A DNA stretch of 64,000 nt. It comes from Auanema rhodensis (taxonomy: Eukaryota; Nematoda; Chromadorea; Rhabditida; Rhabditidae). Location: contig OZ059897.1 of NCBI GenBank assembly GCA_964057225.1, positions 18,724,001 through 18,788,000 on the forward strand, written 5' to 3'. The position numbers and the translations under genes are program-made. Numbering within the stretch: position 1 is the first letter of the stretch; each line of letters opens with the position of its first letter. Below, one piece after another: positions 51,247 to 61,424 of the stretch. Under the pieces are notes generated by a model that was not told the origin of the DNA, ran no database searches, and was given only the letters and a program-made list of their open reading frames with translations.

Positions 51247-54054
51247 ATTAGTGTATGTTGAGTTTCCATGTACACTCAACATTGCTTCCAAAAACATTTT
51301 GACAAAAATTTTTTCGAAAAATTTCAAAATAATTTAGCAAAAAGTAGATGTTTTTAGATTCCATTTTTCAAGGCAAAGACGATAGACAATGTTATTCAAC
51401 GAAAAAATTAATTCTTCAGGGTGAAAATCGAGGATATAAGTGTGAACTTATATCAGTTGATATCTCGGTGCATTTTTAAGCTAGCGCAAATCTGATAACA
51501 CAGATCGACCCAGCTTAAAAATCCGCATCGAATGCACTATACTTCATTGAAAAACGCTTAATACAAAAATTAGTTATGATCGTTTGAAAAATGATGCATT
51601 AGTGTATGTTGAGTTTCCATGTACACTCAACATTGCTTCCAAAAACATTTTGACAAAAATTTTTTCGAAAAATTTCAAAATAATTTAGCAAAAAGTAGAT
51701 GTTTTTAGATTCCATTTTTCAAGGCAAAGACGATGGACAATGTTATTCAACGAAAAAATTAATTCTTCAGGGTGAAAATCGAGGATATAAGTGTGAACTT
51801 ATATCAGTTGATATCTCGGTGCATTTTTAAGCTAGCGCAAATCTGATAACACAGATCGACGCAGCTTAAAAATCCGCATCGAATGCACTATACTACATTG
51901 AGAAACGCTTAATACAAAAATTAGTTATGATCGTTTGAAAAATGATGCATTAGTGTATGTTGAGTTTCCATGTACACTCAACATTGCTTCCAAAAACATT
52001 TTGACAAAAATTTTTTCGAAAAATTTCAAAATAATTTAGCAAAAAGTAGATGTTTTTAGATTCCATTTTTCAAGGCAAAGACGATAGACAATGTTATTCA
52101 ACGAAAAAATTAATTCTTCAGGGTGAAAATCGAGGATATAAGTGTGAACTTATATCAGTTGATATCTCGGTGCATTTTTAAGCTAGCGCAAATCTGATAA
52201 CACAGATCGACGCAGCTTAAAAATCCGCATCGAATGCACTATACTTCATTGAGAAACGCTTAATACAAAAATTAGTTATGATCGTTTGAAAAATGATGCA
52301 TTAGTGTATGTTGAGTTTCCATGTACAATCAACATTGCTTCCAAAAACATTTTGACAAAAATTTTTTCGAAAAATTTCAAAATAATTTAGCAAAAAGTAG
52401 ATGTTTTAAGATTCCATTTTTCAAGGCAAAGACGATGGACAATGTTATTCAACGAAAAAATTAATTCTTCAGGGTGAAAATCGAGGATATAAGTGTGAAC
52501 TTATATCAGTTGATATCTCGGTGCATTTGAAAGCTAGCGCAAATCTGATAACACAGATCGACGCAGCTTAAAAATCCGCATCGAATGCACTATACTACAT
52601 TGAGAAACGCTTAATACAAAAATTAGTTATGATCGTTTGAAAAATGATGCATTAGTGTATGTTGAGTTTCCATGTACACTCAACATTGCTTCCAAAAACA
52701 TTTTGACAAAAATTTTTTCGAAAAATTTCAAAATAATTTAGCAAAAAGTAGATGTTTTTAGATTCCATTTTTCAAGGCAAAGACGATAGACAATGTTATT
52801 CAACGAAAAAATTAATTCTTCAGGGTGAAAATCGAGGATATAAGTGTGAACTTATATCAGTTGATATCTCGGTGCATTTTTAAGCTAGCGCAAATCTGAT
52901 AACACAGATCGACCCAGCTTAAAAATCCGCATCGAATGCACTATACTTCATTGAAAAACGCTTAATACAAAAATTAGTTATGATCGTTTGAAAAATGATG
53001 CATTAGTGTATGTTGAGTTTCCATGTACACTCAACATTGCTTCCAAAAACATTTTGACAAAAATTTTTTCGAAAAATTTCAAAATAATTTAGCAAAAAGT
53101 AGATGTTTTTAGATTCCATTTTTCAAGGCAAAGACGATGGACAATGTTATTCAACGAAAAAATTAATTCTTCAGGGTGAAAATCGAGGATATAAGTGTGA
53201 ACTTATATCAGTTGATATCTCGGTGCATTTTTAAGCTAGCGCAAATCTGATAACACAGATCGACGCAGCTTAAAAATCCGCATCGAATGCACTATACTAC
53301 ATTGAGAAACGCTTAATACAAAAATTAGTTATGATCGTTTGAAAAATGATGCATTAGTGTATGTTGAGTTTCCATGTACACTCAACATTGCTTCCAAAAA
53401 CATTTTGACAAAAATTTTTTCGAAAAATTTCAAAATAATTTAGCAAAAAGTAGATGTTTTTAGATTCCATTTTTCAAGGCAAAGACGATAGACAATGTTA
53501 TTCAACGAAAAAATTAATTCTTCAGGGTGAAAATCGAGGATATAAGTGTGAACTTATATCAGTTGATATCTCGGTGCATTTTTAAGCTAGCGCAAATCTG
53601 ATAACACAGATCGACGCAGCTTAAAAATCCGCATCGAATGCACTATACTTCATTGAGAAACGCTTAATACAAAAATTAGTTATGATCGTTTGAAAAATGA
53701 TGCATTAGTGTATGTTGAGTTTCCATGTACAATCAACATTGCTTCCAAAAACATTTTGACAAAAATTTTTTCGAAAAATTTCAAAATAATTTAGCAAAAA
53801 GTAGATGTTTTTAGATTCCATTTTTCAAGGCAAAGACGATGGACAATGTTATTCAACGAAAAAATTAATTCTTCAGGGTGAAAATCGAGGATATAAGTGT
53901 GAACTTATATCAGTTGATATCTCGGTGCATTTTTAAGCTAGCGCAAATCTGATAACACAGATCGACGCAGCTTAAAAATCCGCATCGAATGCACTATACT
54001 ACATTGAGAAACGCTTAATACAAAAATTAGTTATGATCGTTTGAAAAATGATGC
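51247..54054 (+). repeat. Two copies of a 4-mer HOR (monomers 147-150 and 151-154)
   Basis: Monomers 147 and 151 share two rare changes, 'gatcgaccc' and 'cttcattgaaaaacg'. 148 and 152 are plain, 149 and 153 have 'gatagac' with 'tacttcattg', and 150 and 154 share 'acaatcaac'. The last pair then differs: 150 continues with A109 and 'catttgaaagc', while 154 has T109 and the ordinary dyad arm. Monomer 154 therefore looks chimeric. The period is 1404 bases. Confidence 0.86.
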
Positions 54055-55107
54055 ATTAGTGTATGTTGAGTTTCCATGTACACTCAACATTGCTTCCAAA
54101 AACATTTTGACAAAAATTTTTTCGAAAAATTTCAAAATAATTTAGCGAAAAGTAGATGTTTTAAGATTCCATTTTTCAAGGCAAAGACGATGGACAATGT
54201 TATTCAACGAAAAAATTAATTCTTCAGGGTGAAAATCGAGGATATAAGTGTGAACTTATATCAGTTGATATCTCGGTGCTTTTTTAAGCTAGCGCAAATC
54301 TGATAACACAGATCGACGCAGCTTGAAAATCCGCATCGAATGCACTATACTACATTGAGAAACGCTTAATACAAAAATTAGTTATGATCGTTTGAAAAAT
54401 GATGCATTAGTGTATGTTGAGTTTCCATGTACAATCAACATTGCTTCCAAAAACATTTTGACAAAAATTTTTTCGAAAAATTTCAAAATAATTTAGCAAA
54501 AAGTAGATGTTTTTAGATTCCATTTTTCAAGGCAAAGACGATGGACAATGTTATTCAACGAAAAAATTAATTCTTCAGGGTGAAAATCGAGGATATAAGT
54601 GTGAACTTATATCAGTTGATATCTCGGTGCATTTTTAAGCTAGCGCAAATCTGATAACACAGATCGACGCAGCTTAAAAATCCGCATCGAATGCACTATA
54701 CTACATTGAGAAACGCTTAATACAAAAATTAGTTATGATCGTTTGAAAAATGATGCATTAGTGTATGTTGAGTTTCCATGTACACTCAACATTGCTTCCA
54801 AAAACATTTTGACAAAAATTTTTTCGAAAAATTTCAAAATAATTTAGCGAAAAGTAGATGTTTTAAGATTCCATTTTTCAAGGCAAAGACGATGGACAAT
54901 GTTATTCAACGAAAAAATTAATTCTTCAGGGTGAAAATCGAGGATATAAGTGTGAACTTATATCAGTTGATATCTCGGTGCTTTTTTAAGCTAGCGCAAA
55001 TCTGATAACACAGATCGACGCAGCTTGAAAATCCGCATCGAATGCACTATACTACATTGAGAAACGCTTAATACAAAAATTAGTTATGATCGTTTGAAAA
55101 ATGATGC
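54055..55107 (+). repeat. Dimer transition (monomers 155-157)
   Basis: Monomers 155 and 157 are the G93/A109/'gctttttt'/'cttgaaaat' class, and 156 is the 'acaatcaac'/T109 class. With monomer 154 they form two copies of a 702-bp dimer (154-155 and 156-157). Confidence 0.82.
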
Positions 55108-55458
55108 ATTAGTGTATGTTGAGTTTCCATGTACACTCAACATTGCTTCCAAAAACATTTTGACAAAAATTTTTTCGAAAAATTTCAAAATAATTTAGCA
55201 AAAAGTAGATGTTTTTTGATTCCTTTTTTCAAGGCAAAGACGATGGACAATGTTATTCAACGAAAAAATTATTTCTTCAGGGTGAAAATCGAGGATATAA
55301 GTGTGAACTTATATCAGTTGATATCTCGGTGCATTTTTAAGCTAGCGCAAATCTGATAACACAGATCGACGCAGCTTAAAAATCCGCATCGAATGCACTA
55401 TACTACATTGAGAAACGCTTGATACAAAAATTAGTTATGATCGTTTGAAAAATGATGC
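55108..55458 (+). repeat. Singular monomer with gttttttgatt (monomer 158)
   Basis: This copy has T at p117 and p165 like the T117/T165 class further left, plus a private A-to-T change at 55217. It stands at the junction between the p138-A zone and the G93 dimer zone. The change removes an in-frame TAG and leaves 75 codons open from an ATG at 55129 to a TGA at 55354. The class already lacks the TAA normally formed near p164, so only one further change was needed. I see no sign that the frame is used. Confidence 0.8.
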
Positions 55459-58400
55459 ATTAGTGTATGTTGAGTTTCCATGTACACTCAACATTGCTTC
55501 CAAAAACATTTTGACAAAAATTTTTTCGAAAAATTTCAAAATAATTTAGCGAAAAGTAGATGTTTTTAGATTCCATTTTTCAAGGCAAAGACGATGGACA
55601 ATGTTATTCAACGAAAAAATTATTTCTTCAGGGTGAAAATCGAGGATATAAGTGTGAACTTATATCAGTTGATATCTCGGTGCATTTTTAAGCTAGCGCA
55701 AATCTGATAACACAGATCGACGCAGCTTAAAAATCCGCATCGAATGCACTATACTACATTGAGAAACGCTTAATACAAAAATTAGTTATGATCGTTTGAA
55801 AAATGATGCATTAGTGTATGTTGAGTTTCCATGTACACTCAACATTGCTTCCAAAAACATTTTGACAAAAATTTTTTCGAAAAATTTCAAAATAATTTAG
55901 CGAAAAGTAGATGTTTTTAGATTCCATTTTTCAAGGCAAAGACGATGGACAATGTTATTCAACGAAAAAATTAATTCTTCAGGGTGAAAATCGAGGATAT
56001 AAGTGTGAACTTATATCAGTTGATATCTCGGTGCATTTTTAAGCTAGCGCAAATCTGATAACACAGATCGACGCAGCTTAAAAATCCGCATCGAATGCAC
56101 TATACTACATTGAGAAACGCTTGATACAAAAATTAGTTATGATCGTTTGAAAAATGATGCATTAGTGTATGTTGAGTTTCCATGTACACTCAACATTGCT
56201 TCCAAAAACATTTTGACAAAAATTTTTTCGAAAAATTTCAAAATAATTTAGCGAAAAGTAGATGTTTTTAGATTCCATTTTTCAAGGCAAAGACGATGGA
56301 CAATGTTATTCAACGAAAAAATTATTTCTTCAGGGTGAAAATCGAGGATATAAGTGTGAACTTATATCAGTTGATATCTCGGTGCATTTTTAAGCTAGCG
56401 CAAATCTGATAACACAGATCGACGCAGCTTAAAAATCCGCATCGAATGCACTATACTACATTGAGAAACGCTTAATACAAAAATTAGTTATGATCGTTTG
56501 AAAAATGATGCATTAGTGTATGTTGAGTTTCCATGTACACTCAACATTGCTTCCAAAAACATTTTGACAAAAATTTTTTCGAAAAATTTCAAAATAATTT
56601 AGCGAAAAGTAGATGTTTTTAGATTCCATTTTTCAAGGCAAAGACGATGGACAATGTTATTCAACGAAAAAATTAATTCTTCAGGGTGAAAATCGAGGAT
56701 ATAAGTGTGAACTTATATCAGTTGATATCTCGGTGCATTTTTAAGCTAGCGCAAATCTGATAACACAGATCGACGCAGCTTAAAAATCCGCATCGAATGC
56801 ACTATACTACATTGAGAAACGCTTAATACAAAAATTAGTTATGATCGTTTGAAAAATGATGCATTAGTGTATGTTGAGTTTCCATGTACACTCAACATTG
56901 CTTCCAAAAACATTTTGACAAAAATTTTTTCGAAAAATTTCAAAATAATTTAGCGAAAAGTAGATGTTTTTAGATTCCATTTTTCAAGGCAAAGACGATG
57001 GACAATGTTATTCAACGAAAAAATTATTTCTTCAGGGTGAAAATCGAGGATATAAGTGTGAACTTATATCAGTTGATATCTCGGTGCATTTTTAAGCTAG
57101 CGCAAATCTGATAACACAGATCGACGCAGCTTAAAAATCCGCATCGAATGCACTATACTACATTGAGAAACGCTTAATACAAAAATTAGTTATGATCGTT
57201 TGAAAAATGATGCATTAGTGTATGTTGAGTTTCCATGTACACTCAACATTGCTTCCAAAAACATTTTGACAAAAATTTTTTCGAAAAATTTCAAAATAAT
57301 TTAGCGAAAAGTAGATGTTTTTAGATTCCATTTTTCAAGGCAAAGACGATGGACAATGTTATTCAACGAAAAAATTAATTCTTCAGGGTGAAAATCGAGG
57401 ATATAAGTGTGAACTTATATCAGTTGATATCTCGGTGCATTTTTAAGCTAGCGCAAATCTGATAACACAGATCGACGCAGCTTAAAAATCCGCATCGAAT
57501 GCACTATACTACATTGAGAAACGCTTGATACAAAAATTAGTTATGATCGTTTGAAAAATGATGCATTAGTGTATGTTGAGTTTCCATGTACACTCAACAT
57601 TGCTTCCAAAAACATTTTGACAAAAATTTTTTCGAAAAATTTCAAAATAATTTAGCGAAAAGTAGATGTTTTTAGATTCCATTTTTCAAGGCAAAGACGA
57701 TGGACAATGTTATTCAACGAAAAAATTAATTCTTCAGGGTGAAAATCGAGGATATAAGTGTGAACTTATATCAGTTGATATCTCGGTGCATTTTTAAGCT
57801 AGCGCAAATCTGATAACACAGATCGACGCAGCTTAAAAATCCGCATCGAATGCACTATACTACATTGAGAAACGCTTGATACAAAAATTAGTTATGATCG
57901 TTTGAAAAATGATGCATTAGTGTATGTTGAGTTTCCATGTACACTCAACATTGCTTCCAAAAACATTTTGACAAAAATTTTTTCGAAAAATTTCAAAATA
58001 ATTTAGCGAAAAGTAGATGTTTTTAGATTCCATTTTTCAAGGCAAAGACGATGGACAATGTTATTCAACGAAAAAATTATTTCTTCAGGGTGAAAATCGA
58101 GGATATAAGTGTGAACTTATATCAGTTGATATCTCGGTGCATTTTTAAGCTAGCGCAAATCTGATAACACAGATCGACGCAGCTTAAAAATCCGCATCGA
58201 ATGCACTATACTACATTGAGAAACGCTTAATACAAAAATTAGTTATGATCGTTTGAAAAATGATGCATTAGTGTATGTTGAGTTTCCATGTACACTCAAC
58301 ATTGCTTCCAAAAACATTTTGACAAAAATTTTTTCGAAAAATTTCAAAATAATTTAGCGAAAAGTAGATGTTTTTAGATTCCATTTTTCAAGGCAAAGAC

Positions 58401-58967
58401 GATGGACAATGTTATTCAACGAAAAAATTAATTCTTCAGGGTGAAAATCGAGGATATAAGTGTGAACTTATATCAGTTGATATCTCGGTGCACTTTAAGC
58501 TAGCGCAAATCTGATAACACAGATCGACGCAGCTTAAAAATCCGCATCGAATGCACTATACTACATTGAGAAACGCTTGATACAAAAATTAGTTATGATC
58601 GTTTGAAAAATGATGCATTAGTGTATGTTGAGTTTCCATGTACACTCAACATTGCTTCCAAAAACATTTTGACAAAAATTTTTTCGAAAAATTTCAAAAT
58701 AATTTAGCGAAAAGTAGATGTTTTTAGATTCCATTTTTCAAGGCAAAGACGATGGACAATGTTATTCAACGAAAAAATTATTTCTTCAGGGTGAAAATCG
58801 AGGATATAAGTGTGAACTTATATCAGTTGATATCTCGGTGCATTTTTAAGCTAGCGCAAATCTGATAACACAGATCGACGCAGCTTAAAAATCCGCATCG
58901 AATGCACTATACTACATTGAGAAACGCTTAATACAAAAATTAGTTATGATCGTTTGAAAAATGATGC
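55459..58967 (+). repeat. G93 dimer zone, near-alternating 702-bp period (monomers 159-168)
   Basis: All ten monomers have G at p93. Those with 'attatttc' (T165) are 159, 161, 163, 166 and 168. The others have 'attaattc'. The alternation is broken once, at monomers 164-165, which are both the second type. G at p314 occurs in several of the second type (160, 164, 165, 167). This is the least complex higher-order pattern in the window. Confidence 0.85.
58491..58500 (+). other. Only net length change in the array: 1-base deletion
   Basis: Monomer 167 reads cactttaagc where the consensus has catttttaagc, that is, one T lost and one T-to-C change. All monomers downstream start one base earlier than the 351-base grid predicts, and no other shift is seen between 1 and 63882. 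The change falls in the left arm of the 70-bp dyad. Confidence 0.93.
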
Positions 58968-61424
58968 ATTAGTGTATGTTGAGTTTCCATGTACACTCAA
59001 CATTGCTTCCAAAAACATTTTGACAAAAATTTTTTCGAAAAATTTCAAAATAATTTAGCGAAAAGTAGATGTTTTTAGATTCCATTTTTCAAGGCAAAGA
59101 CGATGGACAATGTTATTCAACGAAAAAATTAATTCTTCAGGGTGAAAATCGAGGATATAAGTGTGAACTTATATCAGTTGATATCTCGGTGCATTTTTAA
59201 GCTAGCGCAAATCTGATAACACAGATCGACGCAGCTTAAAAATCCGCATCGAATGCACTATACTACATTGAGAAACGCTTAATACAAAAATCAGTTATGA
59301 TCGTTTGAAAAATGATGCATTAGTGTATGTTGAGTTTCCATGTACACTCAACATTGCTTCCAAAAACATTTTGACAAAAATTTTTTCGAAAAATTTCAAA
59401 ATAATTTAGCAAAAAGTAGATGTTTTAAGATTCCATTTTTCAAGGCAAAGACGATGGACAATGTTATTCAACGAAAAAATTAATTCTTCAGGGTGAAAAT
59501 CGAGGATATAAGTGTGAACTTATATCAGTTGATATCTCGGTGCATTTGAAAGCTAGCGCAAATCTGATAACACAGATCGACGCAGCTTAAAAATCCGCAT
59601 CGAATGCACTATACTACATTGAGAAACGCTTAATACAAAAATTAGTTATGATCGTTTGAAAAATGATGCATTAGTGTATGTTGAGTTTCCATGTACACTC
59701 AACATTGCTTCCAAAAACATTTTGACAAAAATTTTTTCGAAAAATTTCAAAATAATTTAGCGAAAAGTAGATGTTTTTAGATTCCATTTTTCAAGGCAAA
59801 GACGATGGACAATGTTATTCAACGAAAAAATTAATTCTTCAGGGTGAAAATCGAGGATATAAGTGTGAACTTATATCAGTTGATATCTCGGTGCATTTTT
59901 AAGCTAGCGCAAATCTGATAACACAGATCGACGCAGCTTAAAAATCCGCATCGAATGCACTATACTACATTGAGAAACGCTTAATACAAAAATCAGTTAT
60001 GATCGTTTGAAAAATGATGCATTAGTGTATGTTGAGTTTCCATGTACACTCAACATTGCTTCCAAAAACATTTTGACAAAAATTTTTTCGAAAAATTTCA
60101 AAATAATTTAGCGAAAAGTAGATGTTTTTAGATTCCATTTTTCAAGGCAAAGACGATGGACAATGTTATTCAACGAAAAAATTATTTCTTCAGGGTGAAA
60201 ATCGAGGATATAAGTGTGAACTTATATCAGTTGATATCTCGGTGCATTTTTAAGCTAGCGCAAATCTGATAACACAGATCGACGCAGCTTAAAAATCCGC
60301 ATCGAATGCACTATACTACATTGAGAAACGCTTAATACAAAAATTAGTTATGATCGTTTGAAAAATGATGCATTAGTGTATGTTGAGTTTCCATGTACAC
60401 TCAACATTGCTTCCAAAAACATTTTGACAAAAATTTTTTCGAAAAATTTCAAAATAATTTAGCGAAAAGTAGATGTTTTTAGATTCCATTTTTCAAGGCA
60501 AAGACGATGGACAATGTTATTCAACGAAAAAATTAATTCTTCAGGGTGAAAATCGAGGATATAAGTGTGAACTTATATCAGTTGATATCTCGGTGCATTT
60601 TTAAGCTAGCGCAAATCTGATAACACAGATCGACGCAGCTTAAAAATCCGCATCGAATGCACTATACTACATTGAGAAACGCTTAATACAAAAATCAGTT
60701 ATGATCGTTTGAAAAATGATGCATTAGTGTATGTTGAGTTTCCATGTACACTCAACATTGCTTCCAAAAACATTTTGACAAAAATTTTTTCGAAAAATTT
60801 CAAAATAATTTAGCAAAAAGTAGATGTTTTAAGATTCCATTTTTCAAGGCAAAGACGATGGACAATGTTATTCAACGAAAAAATTAATTCTTCAGGGTGA
60901 AAATCGAGGATATAAGTGTGAACTTATATCAGTTGATATCTCGGTGCATTTGAAAGCTAGCGCAAATCTGATAACACAGATCGACGCAGCTTAAAAATCC
61001 GCATCGAATGCACTATACTACATTGAGAAACGCTTAATACAAAAATTAGTTATGATCGTTTGAAAAATGATGCATTAGTGTATGTTGAGTTTCCATGTAC
61101 ACTCAACATTGCTTCCAAAAACATTTTGACAAAAATTTTTTCGAAAAATTTCAAAATAATTTAGCGAAAAGTAGATGTTTTTAGATTCCATTTTTCAAGG
61201 CAAAGACGATGGACAATGTTATTCAACGAAAAAATTAATTCTTCAGGGTGAAAATCGAGGATATAAGTGTGAACTTATATCAGTTGATATCTCGGTGCAT
61301 TTTTAAGCTAGCGCAAATCTGATAACACAGATCGACGCAGCTTAAAAATCCGCATCGAATGCACTATACTACATTGAGAAACGCTTAATACAAAAATCAG
61401 TTATGATCGTTTGAAAAATGATGC
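58968..61424 (+). repeat. Interleaved 'aatcagtt' units (monomers 169-175)
   Basis: C at p325 ('aatcagtt') marks monomers 169, 171, 173 and 175, alternating with a 'catttgaaagc'/A109 copy (170, 174) or a T165 copy (172). Pairs 170-171 and 174-175 match at 1404 bases, giving a 4-mer higher-order unit over a 702-bp alternation. Confidence 0.83.

Noticed and set aside
55129-55356. 75-residue open reading frame
   Set aside because: It exists because of one private A-to-T change at 55217 in a T117/T165 monomer. No homologous open copy exists in the window and no domain is recognisable.
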